Assembly: GCA_003290165.1 (NCBI GenBank)
Contig: QNQO01000594.1
Coordinates: 62,001 to 126,000, forward strand
Origin: Berberis thunbergii
Lineage: Eukaryota > Streptophyta > Magnoliopsida > Ranunculales > Berberidaceae
Direction of reading: 5' to 3'
Length of the DNA: 64,000 bases
In this document: piece by piece, positions 1 to 11,335 of the stretch
Position numbering within the stretch: position 1 is the first letter of the stretch
Layout of the letters: every line of letters begins with the position of its first letter
Program-made: the position numbers and the translations under genes
The notes under the pieces: generated by a model
Told to the model about the DNA's origin: nothing
Seen by the model: only the letters and a program-made list of their open reading frames with translations
Database searches by the model: none

Positions 1-353
1 TCTTCCATTTCTTCATCCTTCCTTGCCTTCACTTCATCATCATCTTCCTCTTCTCCATCCACTTCGTCGTCATCGTCTTCTGCTTCATCACTTTCTTCTT
101 CTTCATCATCATCATCCAATTCATCCTCACCATCAATTTCCTTTTCATCATCGCTTTCCACTTCTTCAAAATCTTCCTACATTAACCAAAACCCCAATTC
201 TTGACATTAAAAACTGAAACAGACAAATCAATAAAAACCCATCGAAATATTTGCGGGGAGAAGAAAAAAAAAAAAAAAAACCTTTTCAATATCTTGGTCA
301 CTCTCATCTTCTGACTCACTGTTGTACTTTTCGACACGCTTTGATTTCTTCAT
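1..353 (-). CDS. Acidic low-complexity protein, first two coding exons (partial)
   Basis: Two exons join cleanly on the minus strand. Exon 1 runs from the ATG at 351-353 to 282 (24 codons, donor GT at 281-280). The acceptor AG is at 178-177, and exon 2 runs from 176 past the left edge in the same frame. The protein begins MKKSKRVEKYNSESEDESDQ and then becomes a long run of Asp and Glu with few other residues, continuing through the edge. Such N-termini are common in nucleolar and ribosome-biogenesis proteins, and the paired telo-box motifs upstream fit that class, but no domain is visible and the family is not identified. The plus-strand reading rich in His and Leu over the same bases is the shadow of the Glu/Asp codons. 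Sure that it is a gene, unsure of its function. Confidence 0.65.
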
Positions 354-600
354 GGCTAATAAACCAAAGCCCCAGTTGTTAAACCTATAGATAATAGAAC
401 CATATAAAGAAGAATAAGAAGAAAGTTGGAAATTGGAAAGCCTCAAAATCCGAAATTGGAGCTCGATTTAAGTAAAACCCAACAAAGGGGAAAGAGGAGA
501 ATGAGTTGAAGAAACTTACTTATGTTGCAAGATACAATTTTTCAATCAATCACAGAAGATGATGATTAGGGTTTTGGGAAACAGATGCTAGGGTTTTTGG
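354..600 (-). promoter_or_regulatory. 5' UTR/promoter of the acidic-protein gene with two telo-box motifs
   Basis: Upstream of the ATG at 353 the minus strand carries AAACCCTA-type telo-boxes at about 567-574 and 589-596. Telo-boxes are a known promoter element of plant translation and ribosome-biogenesis genes. A donor-like AAG|GTAAGTTT context near 515-525 would allow a 5' UTR intron. Position and motifs are seen; the regulatory role is inferred. Confidence 0.45.
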
Positions 601-749
601 CTCAGGAGGAAATTACGCGGCTTGTATACGAAACAAGTGTTTGAAACGGGTAATTTAGGTAATGACATATTATCACAAATTAAATTTACTTAAGAGGATG
701 GGTAAAGATATTTGAAAAAAATATATAATTCTAATAATAATAATACGAA

Positions 750-794
750 AATTCTAGGGGTCATCCATCGTTCCCTCCCTCGACCCCTAGAATT
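750..794. repeat. Short perfect inverted repeat
   Basis: A 13-base arm (AATTCTAGGGGTC) at 750-762 is repeated as its reverse complement at 782-794 around a 19-base loop. The corresponding place in copy 2 (about 14510-14560) lacks it. The short motif AATTTACTTAAGAGGA occurs before and inside this region. It may be a tiny fold-back element or an excision footprint. Confidence 0.5.
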
Positions 795-963
795 TACTTA
801 AGAGGAAGTCACCCATCTGCCTCTCCCAAATTTAAATTATTTACCATAAAAAAAACTCGACCATCTTAAATCTAAACAATTATAACACCAATTCATTGTC
901 ATTTCCAATTTTGCCCTCTAAACTGTGTTATTTATCAAAAAAGTCAAAAGTTGGTAAAAAAAG

Positions 964-1335
964 TAGAGCTGAAAATCGAACCGATAATTAACCATGAACC
1001 GAAGTGACTTAGGTCGGTTTTAAAATTTTCAAACCAAAACCGAACCGACAATTAACAAAATCGATGTGAAAATCGAACCGATTATCATTTATCTAAACCA
1101 TAATCGAACCGACTAAAATCGAAATAAAACCGAACCAATCGACTATTTTAAACATATTGTATTATTTATATATAAAATATATATTATTTATTATATATAT
1201 TCGGTCGGTTCGGTTTGGTCGGTTAAAATCACATCGAAATCGAAAACCGAACCGACCACTTTGATTTTGAATTTTTTTAAACCGAATCTAAACCAAACCG
1301 ATCGATCGATTTAATCGGTTTTTTGTTCAACCCTA
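964..1335. mobile_element. MITE with AACCG-rich arms (hAT-like)
   Basis: A segment starting TAGAGCTGAAAATCG and ending CAACCCTA has imperfect inverted ends and is filled with repeated AACCGA/TCGGTT words. It is absent from the matching position of copy 2 near 14745, so it is a discrete insertion. Seven A residues plus G flank both sides, consistent with an 8-bp duplication blurred by the homopolymer. The superfamily (hAT or Mutator) cannot be fixed from the ends alone. Confidence 0.6.
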
Positions 1336-1591
1336 AAAAAAGTACAAAATGGTGTTGATGTAATTTAAATAAAATTATTATTAAACACTTTTACTATTTT
1401 ACTTTCCCACATTTAAATTATTTACAATAAAATCAGTCCCTATAAATATTAATTTATTACATATAAGCCTCTAATATAATTTAGTTAAACCCTCCATTCA
1501 TTTATAAATTATATAAAGGCCATCACATTTAATTTTTCTATTTTTCTATTTTGCCCTCCACATTTCATGCTTTTACAATAAAACTCAGCCT

Positions 1592-2706
1592 ATCTCAAAG
1601 CTTTTGAGACCGAAACCCCGGCCAGGATCGGGAACCAGACCGAGCGGTCCGATTTTCTATTGTTATTTTTTAAGTCGGTCTCAAAGCCCGGCCAGGCCCG
1701 AATACGTTGGTCCGGTTATCGGTTCCTATTTTCAAAGCCCGATGAGTAACTAGCCCGACCCGAATATTTTAAAAAAAAACTAAATGCCAATTGTCCCCAA
1801 AGCCCAAAGAGAATATCTCCTCCCAAAGTCCATTATCCCCAAAGCCAAAAAAACTAAACAACATACAGGTGCTATAGGCTTATCGAGAATATCTCCTTCA
1901 TTGAGATTAGAGAGCCTCTATGAGCCCTAGAAAGACAATGGTCAATCTCTCCCCAACATCTTCACGAACAACATCATCAAATTGCTCCAAGATCTATGCT
2001 CATTGAACTTGTACACGATCACCTTCTTGATCCCATTCTCGCCTGGGCCAATCACGATGGGTGGTGGGAGGAGGAAGTCCAGGTCCTCTCCGTCGTCCTC
2101 GTCTAGCTCCCCCATCGAACCTTGTTCGATTGTTGGGGTGGTGGGTTTGCAGTTTGTACTTTGCAGAGCCTGCTCGTGTCGCCGTGGCTATGAGTGTGAG
2201 ATCAAAGAAGATGAAATTGGAACTTGAATTGATGTTGATGGTGGGTTTGCACTAGAGGTTGCTACAACATATCACAACATTGAAAGTGTTGAGATCAGAG
2301 AAGGTGAAATGTTGAACTTGAATTGATGTTGATGGTCCATTTTGCAGTTTTCTTTTTTTGCATTAATCAGGTTTGTGGATACTGTTGAATTAATGGTCGT
2401 TTAATTGAATTGAAGCATCAATTGACTCGCACCAGTGTTTCCTTTAATGGTCGTTTTTGTTGTCATGGTTTGTTTTGTTTTGTTTTGGTCGTGTCGCCAT
2501 GGCTATAAGTGTGAGATCAGAGAAGAATATTTGAGTTTTATAGTAACAGGGGAAAAAAATAGGGTTTAGACTGAGATCGGCCCAGCCTGGCCCGAAAATT
2601 CGATTAACCGGCCAAATCGGTCCGGTCCATAAAATCCCAAGTCTAAAATTTTCGGTCCAGGCCTCGATTTTGGATTTTTGGGCCGGTTACCCAGACTTGC
2701 CTAGCC
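1592..2706. mobile_element. Inserted segment with GGCC-rich ends carrying a captured eIF3g piece
   Basis: This block is present in copy 1 and missing from copy 2 (junction near 15000). Its two edges are rich in CCGGCC/GGTCCGG words in opposite orientation. The right end reads as TAGGGCTAGGCA on the minus strand, which resembles a hAT terminus. No matching left terminus or clean target duplication was found, so the left end is probably lost. Two related stretches (near 2176-2220 and 2490-2530, around GTGTCGCC.TGGCTAT) are internally duplicated. Confidence 0.5.
1937..2118 (-). pseudogene. Captured fragment of translation initiation factor eIF3 subunit g
   Basis: On the minus strand 2118-2004 reads MGELDEDDGEDLDFLLPP, then VIGPGENGIKKVIVYKFNE. 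This is the conserved N-terminal region of plant eIF3g (family form ...DLDFLLPPxxVIGPDENGxKKVxEYKFN). After an internal deletion of about 30 codons, the family segment RRSWxKFGDAVHEDVGxRLTxVS is recognisable in another frame at about 2000-1937 (RSW, then QFDDVVREDVGERLTIV). So this is a deleted, frame-broken copy of eIF3g coding sequence without introns, inside a transposon-like insertion. It has no start, RNA-recognition motif or end, and is not a working gene. Confidence 0.75.
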
Positions 2707-2707
2707 C

Positions 2708-3107
2708 TAATTATACCTATGCCCCCTAACATAACTCATTTGAAGCCCCTTATTTATTTATAAACTATACATAGGCCCTTAAAATTATGTATATTTATAT
2801 TTTTAGAAATTAAATTCTATTTTTTTCTTAATATTGCATTGATGTAATAAAATAAAATAAAACATTGAACATTCGTGCACGTAGAGTGCGTCGACACCCT
2901 AGTATTATTAATTATACCTAAGCCCCTAACATCATTTCTTCGAAGTCCTTAATTATTTGTAAATTATACATAGGTCCTTAAAATTATAAATAATTATTTT
3001 GTTTATAATTTCAATAATAATTTTTTCTTATTATTAAAAGGTTGTATAAAATAAAATAAAAAAATTACTAAAAATTCGCACACGTATAGCGCGTCGACAC
3101 CCAGTAT
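2708..3107 (+). repeat. Two tandem ~200-bp units with Helitron-like 3' ends (copy 1)
   Basis: Two related AT-rich units (2708-2903 and about 2912-3105) each start near TTATACCTA.GCCCCTAAC and end in a GC-rich tail. The first tail has a GCAC-GTAGA-GTGC hairpin at 2877-2889 followed nine bases later by CTAG then T at 2899-2903. A hairpin just before CTRR with insertion before T is the known signature of Helitron 3' ends. The second tail at 3077-3104 ends CCAG|T. The same pair occurs at 15010-15960. The Helitron reading is an inference. Confidence 0.4.
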
Positions 3108-4020
3108 TAATAATCACCTCAACCTACTTAAAAACCTCATCGTTTCCAACTCAACCTAGGTTGACATTAATCCAGTGCAATAATCAACTCGGTTTTGCAA
3201 TACAATTTGCTCTATATGATTGATTAATAATGATACTTGACTTGGTTTTATAATACAATTCGTCTATTTGACTGCTTTGTTATTTTGAATAATCGCAGAG
3301 GAATTATTCAAGTTAAGTTCGACTTTTCCTATAGTAGTTTGTAGTTTTGTTTACACATTCCTAATTAAAGACTCATCATTTCTATCCCTTCTTTCAAACC
3401 TAATTTTTCCTTTAATTTGAAAAAAAAAAAAAAAAACAAACAAAACAAAAAACTTCCCAACAATTTACAAAATCTGCAACAACAAATAGTTTCATTTTAT
3501 TTACAAAATCTGGAAAAAAAAAATTATATATATATATATATTATATACAAAAATGGGGGGTTTTACGCTCAACAAAGGGATTAAAAAAACCTCCCACCCT
3601 TTATTTACAAAATCTCCAACAACAAATAGTTTCATTTTGGCGCTCAACTAAGGGATTAAAAGGAAAGAGAAAAGCTGAAATCTTTTTGGTATGTTTGAAG
3701 CCCCAAAAGTTACTATCTGATATTCTAACTTTCGGATAAAATCTTCCAAAATTTGAAGAGTATCGACTTTTGACATCCGATGTGAAAACTATATTGCTCT
3801 CCATCCAAAGCTTATTTGAAAAACCCAATATGATCTCCTACTCAATAACCAACTTGATGCACCATGGAATGATAATGGGTGGGGGAGTGGTGGGTGGAGA
3901 TATAAGTTATACAATCATGTTTCATGTTGCTTGAAATGATGTAAATACTGCTATCTATGTTTTGAATCTTTGATTCTCAGTAATTAAATTTCAAATTTAC
4001 TATTTTTCCTTTTTTCCACT
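3108..4020. other. Non-coding flank shared with copy 2
   Basis: AT-rich sequence with poly-A tracts and a (TA)n run at about 3524-3545. It is collinear with 15963-16850. No family was recognised in short minus-strand readings such as 3828-3601. A third partial repeat of a TTTACAAAATCTCCAACAAC motif occurs inside the block (about 3464-3500 and 3604-3640). Confidence 0.5.
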
Positions 4021-4231
4021 AGATGATACACCAAAATGGTTTCCCTTCCACACCGTACAGTGTCATGATGATCTAGAGGAATGGTAGACTCAAGCATCAT
4101 CCCAACACTGATCTTCCCCCAAGCGGTTATAAGCATGCACATCGTAGTCTGCCAGACGGACCCAAAATCCTTATAGCCTGCTAAGCCCACGCGTCTCACA
4201 ACTATCCTCAATACTCATAAGCCCTGCTAAG

Positions 4232-4659
4232 TGTCACGAGCTTTCTTTCTTCAAATACTTCCCGTACAGCACTAACAAACTCTGCCTCGACTTATCAAAA
4301 AAAGATAGTCAGCCTTGCCCACGAAAGACTTATTTAGACTATGGAAAGCTAAGCAAGCTAAGAACACACAAGAAAATTTAAGAGAACTATAACTTGTATT
4401 GTTTGAATTCTCTGAGGTGATTACAACAAATAAGGCATTGGCCTATTTATACAACTCCACCTCCTCAATGGACGGTGGTGATCAATTTGATCTAACGGTC
4501 TACATTGATCTTCTACACACTTCCTTAGAAATATCAAAGATCTAGAATCCTATGGAATTTTATGGAAAGTTCTAGAGAACTCTCTAGAACAATATGGAAC
4601 ACTCTACATTATTTACACTTGCTAACCTCACTTGACTAGGCAAGAAGATAGTTGTGACA
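4232..4659 (-). repeat. 3' LTR of chromovirus
   Basis: 428 bp, near-identical along its length to the 434-bp copy at 10360-10793, with TG...CA-type ends. It is bounded by the TAAG duplication on its outer side and the polypurine tract on its inner side. Confidence 0.9.
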
Positions 4660-4727
4660 TTTTCCCCCACCTAATCAAGCGACGTCCTCATTGCCTTCAA
4701 ATCCTCGTACGTTTGGATTTGCTCATT

Positions 4728-5939
4728 GATTTGTTACAAATGTTGGATTGGCTCCCAGCTAACTTCACTTTCTGGCAATCCCTTCCACTTGACGAGTAGC
4801 TCAGGTGTACGAGGTTGGCTGGAATGGCGCACCACACGATTTGAGAAGATAGTCTCTACTTCCTTGTCATGTTGGATCCTCATGCCCATTGGTGCTCTTT
4901 GTGAAACTCATCTGCTTGGATCATCTTGATCTTCCTTATACGGTTTCAATAAATTCACATGGAAGACTGGATGGAACTTGATCCTCTGTGGCAACTTGAT
5001 CTTGTATGCTTGCTTTTCCACTTTCTTGACTATGGGAAAAGGACTCTTATATCTCCTGATAAGGCAACGATGCAGTCCTGAAAGTCTGGCATGAGCATAC
5101 ATCTTGACAAGCACAAGGTCTCCAACCTGGAACTCTTGAGGTCGTCTCTTCTTGTTAACCCACTTTTTCATCCTCTTGGATGCCTTATCCAAGTAAGCTC
5201 GAGCCTCATCAGCTTGATCATTCCATCATTTGGCAAACTTATAGGCTGATGGACTCACTCTAGTGTAGCCAGTGGCAGTAGAATTCGGGGTCATAGGTTG
5301 TTGTCCCATGACAATCTCAAATGGGCTACGATCCGTCGCTTCACTCTTTTAAAAGTTGAAAGATAATTTGGCAGCATCCAACAACTTAGCCCAATCTCGC
5401 TGGTTGGCACTCATATAGTGCCTAAGATATAACTCCAGCAATGCATTAATCCTTTCCGTCTGACCATCCGTTTGAGGATGAAAGCTAGTAGAGAACTTAA
5501 GGTCAGTACCCAACAACTTGAACAACTCAGTTCAAAATTTCCCCGTGAACTGAGTATCTCGATCACTAATAATAGATTTGGGCACACCTCAATACTTCAC
5601 CACATGTTTAAGGAATAAATGTGCGGCTTGCTTGGCTGTGCATTCATTGGGTGTGGGAATGAAGGTGGCATACTTCGAAAATTTGTCCACGACTACAAGT
5701 ATCCAATTGCAGCCTTTCGATGCGGGCAAACCAAATATAGAATCCAAGGAAACACTCTCCCAAGGTCTCTCTGGGATGGGTAGAGGTTCAAGTAAGCCGG
5801 CAGGTGACTGTTGTTCTACCTTGTCTTGTTGGCATACAAGACAAGTCTTTACATATGCTTCGATATCATCCATCATATGTGGCCAATAATAGGAATCTTC
5901 CACAAGAGCAAGAGTCTGATGTATACCTGGATGTCCCAC
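4728..5939 (-). pseudogene. Chromovirus integrase with C-terminal chromodomain
   Basis: 5939-5589 encodes the H2C2 zinc region (HPGIHQT... CLVCQQDK) and the start of the catalytic core (SLDSIFGLP...ILVVVDKFSKYATFIP, carrying the first Asp). 5192-4908 encodes the C-terminal domain ending FHPVFHVNLLKPY. 4890-4728 continues as a chromodomain (ELLVKWKGLPESEVSWEP) to a stop. The segment 5240-5560 joining them is frame-broken. The chromodomain places the element among plant chromoviruses, which are known to use it in target-site choice. Confidence 0.85.
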
Positions 5940-6167
5940 CCACTTGCTATCATGACATTATTTCAAGACTTCCTTCCTTAGGTTGTCATGAGGTGGAACA
6001 TAAATTCGCCTTCCCTTAGAGTATATCAAACCCTTCTCCACCAAAAATCGTCTTGTCTTCCCATCTTTGATGAGAAATATGATGGTTTGAGCCGTGGAAT
6101 CATGTGCCAATCCTTCCTTTATGCGTCTCTTCAAGTTGTTTTGAGGTTGACTTATGTCAGCAAGTTC

Positions 6168-7320
6168 TCATTTTATACTCAAAGCATCTGCAACGAGATT
6201 AGCCTTTTCAGGCTTGTACTCCAAAGTGTAATCGAACTCTGCCAAGAAATCTTGCCATCTAGCTTGTTTTGGTGTGAGCTTCTTCTGTGTCTGGAAGTAG
6301 CTAGTGGCAACATTGTCCACAAATTTGCTCCCAAGCAAGTAATGATGCCATGTTCGCAAGCAATGCACAACCGCAGTCATTTCTTCTCTTGCACTATGTA
6401 CTGCCTCTCAGTATCATTGAGTTTCCTACTTTCAAAGAAAATAGGATGTCCTTATTGTATCAATACTCCACCAATAACAAAATCGAAAGCATCTGTATGT
6501 ACTTCAAAAGACATATAATGGTTGGGAAGTGCCAACACCGATTCCTCCACAATTGCTTTCTTCAATCCTTCGAAAGCTTGTTGGCATTTTGAACTCCAAT
6601 CCCAACTTCGTCCCTTCTCGAGCAAGTCCGTCAATGGAGCTGCTATGGAAGAGTAGCCTTTGATGAACTTTCTATATTAGTTCACCAAGCCAAGGAAATA
6701 TCTTAACTCGGTGACTTTGGTCGGTTGTTCCCATTATTGGATGGCTTGTACTTGTCCATATGAAGCTTGCCCTTGCCAATGATATGACCCAAGAATGTCA
6801 CCTCCTCTTGAGCAAATGAGCACTTCTCCGTTTTGACATAGAACTCGTTTCCTTCAAAGTTTGGAACACTTGCCTCAAGTGATCCACATGTTACTCCAAT
6901 GTCTTACTATAGATCACAATATCATCAAGCTAGGTACACAACTACGAACCGATCAAGGTAAGGAGCTAGTACCTTATTCATTAGAGTGCAAATGTGGCCG
7001 GCACATTAGTTAAACCAAATGGCATGACTAAGAATTCGTAAGACACGTACCTTGAAACACATGCCGTCTTTGGTTCATTTCCTTAAGCATTGCAGACTTG
7101 ATAATATCCCGAGCGCAAGTCAAGCTTGGTAAAGTACCTTGCATCATCAAGTTGATCAAAGAGATCCGCAATAAGTGAAATCGGGTACTTGTTCTTGATA
7201 ATGACCTTGTTGAGTGCCCGATAGTCAATACAAAGCCGTAGGGATCCATCGTGTTTCTTTTGAAATAAGACCGGTGCACCGTATGGAGCTTTGGAGGGTC
7301 AGATATAACCAACATCAAGT
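6168..7320 (-). pseudogene. Chromovirus reverse transcriptase and RNase H, degenerate
   Basis: Pieces in several frames cover the RT palm, including a disrupted LDDIVIY-type active-site segment near 6915-6935. A connection piece follows (6634-6452: KCQQAFEGLKKAI..., then VLALPNHYMSFEVHTDA), and then RNase H ends at 6168 (QARWQDFLAEFDYTLEYKP, ADALS). Multiple stops and frameshifts mean no active product. Confidence 0.8.
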
Positions 7321-7657
7321 AAATCCTTCAATTATCTTCTTAATTCCTCGAGCTCATGAGGTGTCATATGATAATGAGCAAATGCGGGTGGTTTTGCTCC
7401 AACTTCTAACTCAATAGCATGATCCACCTCTCTCATTGGTGGAAGCTTCTTAGGCAACTCGGCAGGCATAACATCCTTTTACTACTTGAAAACATCTTGG
7501 ACGACCTTAGGTGCATTCACCCCTCCATCCATGGGACCTTCGTCTTCCTTGAGAGTAGCCAAATAAGTAGACTCATTTCTCTTTACTCCTTTAGAAAGTT
7601 GGAGAGCCGACACCATTTTCTCCTTACTCATTTCTCATACCATGGGCACAACACAAG

Positions 7658-8812
7658 TAGGGATGGTAGTCGGGCGAACTTTCAAGGATATCCGCCCCAC
7701 CCAATCCGTTTGGGGCGGTTTTGGATATGTCTAAACAGATTTTGGGGCGGATACGGATATCCAAAAAATATCCATTAAATATTCGGGGCGGATACGGATT
7801 TAGCCATATCCGCCCCGCGGATATCCGTTTAAGTGTTGATATTACAAAAATACCCTCAACCCTTTAAATGCTTTAAAAAAACATAAATCTCCGCCTCTCA
7901 CTTCTCTCTCTCTCAATCATGCACTTCATTTTTTTCCCTCACAAACAGAATAGCAAAATCAGAGAGACCAACTCCCGTCTCTCGACCAACGCACGTCTCT
8001 CTCTCGTCTCCAGTCTTACTCCTACAACCTCTCTCTCGTCTTCAGTCTTTCGTCACAGCGAAGGTCGTCCTTTCGAGGCTTCGACTCTTCTTTTCCCTCG
8101 AAACAGCGAAGGCCACCGCGAAGGGGTCCCTTCTCTCTCAAAACAGCGAAGGTCGCTCGTCCCTTCGACTCTTCTTCTCTCTCACATCGAAGGGTGGCAG
8201 AAGACGACCCTCCTTTCTTCTCTCTCGCCCAACTCCCTTCTTCTCAGATCTGAAATCGAGATCTCAGATATGATATCTTGAGATCGATTTTTTTTTTTTA
8301 ATTTCCAGATCAAGATATCATTGTAATTTCTTTGTATTTCTGTAAAAAAAAATTTATTTACAGATCAAGATCATTGTAATTTGTTTGTTTTAATTTTCGT
8401 ATGGATTCATTGTAATTTCTGTAATTTTTTATAATTTTTGGATGTATGCTTGTATTTTGTAATTTTTGTTATAATTTCTGAAGTTAGATCTGTAATTTTT
8501 TTTTATAATTTTTGGATAGATGCTTGTATCTTCCTGGTCGATCTGAGATATATATATATATATATATATTTTTTGAAGATCTGAGATCTGTTTTTTCGGA
8601 AGATCTGTTTTTTTTTTTTTTCTGATCCTAAGATCTGTTTTTTTTTCGGGTTAAATGGGCGGGGCGGATATCCGCCTATCTGTCCCGGGCGGGGATGGTT
8701 TTAAAAAAAATGATAAACGGATATGCGGGGCGGTTTCGGGGACTCGAAATTCCTCGCGGGGCGGGGATGGATTTGCTCAAATCCGCCCTAATCGGCCCCG
8801 TTGCCATCCCTA
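7658..8812. mobile_element. hAT-type non-autonomous element inside the chromovirus
   Basis: 1155 bp, starting TAGGGATGGTAGTCGGG and ending CCGTTGCCATCCCTA (inverted ends). It is flanked by a perfect 8-bp duplication AACACAAG at 7650-7657 and 8813-8820, diagnostic for hAT. It has subterminal GGGGCGGATA/TATCCGCCCC repeats, a CTCTCTCGTC-rich core (about 7895-8280), poly-T runs and a (TA)n run at about 8549-8570. The open frame at 7919-8281 is low-complexity and not a credible gene. The insertion is younger than the chromovirus it interrupts. Confidence 0.9.
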
Positions 8813-8820
8813 AACACAAG

Positions 8821-9554
8821 GTTGTCCCTTATCCATGATGCACATGGTGTTGGCATATGGGACCAGGAAAGCCTTTCACCATGTCTAAGAAATCTATACC
8901 CAAATAGAACTTGTGATCATCAATTGGAGCAATAGTTATGTTGACTTTACCTCGCCATTGTCCAAGCCGAATATCGGTGCCACGAGCTACTCCTTCAATT
9001 GAGGAACTTTTAGCATTGACTCCCTTGATATATCATTTTTCCTTAGTATATGATAGACCAATTTCTTCAACAAGGTCCTTAGCCATGTAGACTGTGTCGG
9101 CTCAGGTATCCACCATAGCTTTCAAAGTCTTGTTCCCGATCTTGGTCTCCACGTACGTCCTTCCACGTGGTTGTTCCTCAACCTTAGCTTGAATGGCACT
9201 TAGGAGATTCGTTGAGGCGATCCTCCTTTCCTCTTTTGCTACTTCCTCCATGACAAGCGCGGCAAGTTTTCCCCGGATGGGATACTCGAATGCCCTATGG
9301 GGTCCACTACATAAGAAGCAAGATATCTTTTTGGGTGATCCATCTCTTTTCTCCTTCCCCTTGTCTTTGGAGTTCTTGTGCCCCTTGGATGAGTCATTTC
9401 TCTTGAACTCAATCAAGCACTCGGCCGCAACCATAGTCGTTGCAAGGTCTTGCACACCTCGCCTCTTCAACTCCAACTTGGCCCAACCCGTTAGGCCATC
9501 AAGGAATCTAAACAAAGCATCCTTTTCTCTCATGTCAGAAATCTCCAAGAGCAA
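8821..9554 (-). pseudogene. Chromovirus gag C-terminus and protease N-terminus
   Basis: 9554-9102 encodes a basic gag tail with a zinc-knuckle-like CFLCSGPHRAFEYP, in which the last Cys of the CCHC motif is replaced by Tyr. A retropepsin start follows (GNKTLKAMVDT, the catalytic DT/SG). The protease continues towards 8821 with a stop and frame changes. Predicted non-functional. Confidence 0.75.
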
Positions 9555-9677
9555 CTCTGAGAACTCCTTTACATACTCCCTTATGTGACCTTCCTTATGT
9601 TGAAGGTGGCGAAGCTTGGCCCTAGCTTCGTTTTCGACTTCCTCTGGATAGAATTGTCTATTGAGTTCCCTTTTGAA

Positions 9678-10305
9678 TTATTCCCAAATGTCGATGGTGC
9701 ACAATCCCTTCTTGACATCATTGGACCTTCTGCGCCACCAAACTGCAGCAACATCATTTAAATATAAGGAGACACTACGTACCTTTGCCGTTTCATCCCT
9801 TATGCCAACCGCATCAAAGTAGCACTCCATGTTCCAAGAGAAGTTGTCGATCTCCTTTGCACTCCTTGCCCCACTATAGGCCTTAGATTTCGGAGCTTCG
9901 ATTTTGTGAGCGATTGTCCCTGGTGTAGCCCCACCATTGGCTACCGCAACTATACACACATTGAGTTGAGTTTCAAGCTTATCAACTCTTTTTCTGTAAG
10001 CTTCCATCTGCATCCTTTGCAACAACTTGGGCCTCTAGGGACTCGATCTTTTTGGACACCATGTCCACTACCGCGTTTAAGGTTCCTTGCATCTCTTTCC
10101 GAAGCTCTTGGTCCTCCCCATTGAACGCTTTCCCCTCGACGCGTTGGTCCATGTCTTCGACTTTTTCCGTCAGGTCGGACATGGTGGCACACAACTTAGC
10201 CAACCTTTCATCCATTTCAACGATCATGTCCTTCGACTTGTCCTTACGGACTTTCCCACCTTTGTCGTTGTTGCCAATTGATGGGTTGTTGACCTCCGAC
10301 GACAT
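9678..10305 (-). pseudogene. Chromovirus gag, N-terminal and central parts
   Basis: The ATG at 10305 opens a gag with a coiled-coil segment (RLAKLCATMSDLTEKVEDMD), then frameshifts near 10000 into KRVDKLETQLN and the core capsid-like region (FSWNMECYFDAVGI, VAAVWWRR, FEYPI family context). It starts about 40 bases downstream of the primer-binding site, as expected for the first ORF. The frameshift and later stops mark it as degenerate. Confidence 0.75.
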
Positions 10306-10359
10306 TTTCTTGTGTAGAATGATGTCACCAACCTTGCCAAACCTTGCTCTGATACCAAC

Positions 10360-10793
10360 TGTTACGGGCTTTATTTCCTCAAGTACTTCCCGTGCGGCGC
10401 TGACAAACTTTTCCCCGACTTATCAAAGAAAGCTAGTCAGCCTTGCCCACGAAAGACTTAGACTATGGAAAGCTAAGCAAGCTAAGAACACACAAGATAA
10501 CTTAAGAGAACTAGAACTTGTATTGTTTGAATTCTCTGAGGTGATTACAACAAATGAGGCCTTAGCCTATTTATACAACTCCACCTTCTCAATGGACAGT
10601 GGTGATCAATTTGATCTAACAGTCTACAATGATTTTCTACACACTTCCTTATAAATATCAAAGGTCTAGAATCTTATGGAATTCTATGAAATTTTATGGA
10701 AGGTTCTAGAGAACTCTCTAGAACAATGTGGAATACTCTACATTATTTACACTTGCTAACCTCACTTGGCTAGGCAAGAAGATAGTTGTGACA
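10360..10793 (-). repeat. 5' LTR of chromovirus
   Basis: 434 bp, paired with 4232-4659. The inner edge is followed by GT and the tRNA-Met primer-binding site at 10357-10346; the outer edge is followed by the TAAG duplication. Confidence 0.9.
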
Positions 10794-11335
10794 TAAGGCA
10801 AGTATCTCGAGGATCAGTTTCAGACAAGCAAAACATCAACACTTTGCTTCCAACTAGGAAACAAATTCCAGAGTATCTATCACACACGGAGACTTCTATC
10901 TTTGGACTACTCTCGAAATAGGACTTATCTCACGCGTATCTAGGAGCACAATACTAACAGGGAAACTTACCTTCACAACATGACTCCTAATTAGATAAAT
11001 GATATCCACGAATATTTTCTTCCTTAAACTACGCCATCTATGATCTGGTCAAAACATGGCTCTAGCACTATAAATAAGATATGAGGTTGGTAAGCTACAA
11101 ATTTCTTGTTTACAACATTATGCCTTCATAAGATCCATATTTGACTTTAGCATCAAAGTGTCATCGGCACCACAACGGTGGTCTGTGGCTCACGTGCGTT
11201 CCTTGTACAGGTCAGCAGGTTTGCAGGTCAAAGTCAAAGCATGGAGCAAAAATCGACTGCATTAGTTTGACATTGTCCTTGGGGACGACAAAGTTTCTAA
11301 CCTTTCACTAGTATCACCTCTCTTCATAATATAAA

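Larger units (their letters stand above)
4232..10793 (-). mobile_element. Ty3/gypsy chromovirus, full length, degenerate
   Basis: Complete element on the minus strand. The LTRs at 10360-10793 (5') and 4232-4659 (3') start TGTCACAACT and end in ACA. The flanking duplication is TAAG (4228-4231 and 10794-10797), and the matching empty site CTGCTAAGGCAAG exists at 17040. The primer-binding site, complementary to initiator Met-tRNA (TGGTATCAGAGC), is at 10357-10346. The polypurine tract GGTGGGGGAAAA abuts the 3' LTR near 4660-4672. The coding order is gag, protease, RT, RNase H, integrase, chromodomain, all broken by stops and frameshifts. A younger hAT-type element sits inside at 7658-8812. Confidence 0.9.

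Noticed and set aside
23..217. His-rich plus-strand open frame
   Set aside because: Complement of GAT/GAA codons of the acidic exon on the minus strand.
7919..8281. 120-codon open frame
   Set aside because: Serine/leucine repeat reading of a CTCTCTCGTC-rich stretch within a hAT-type MITE.
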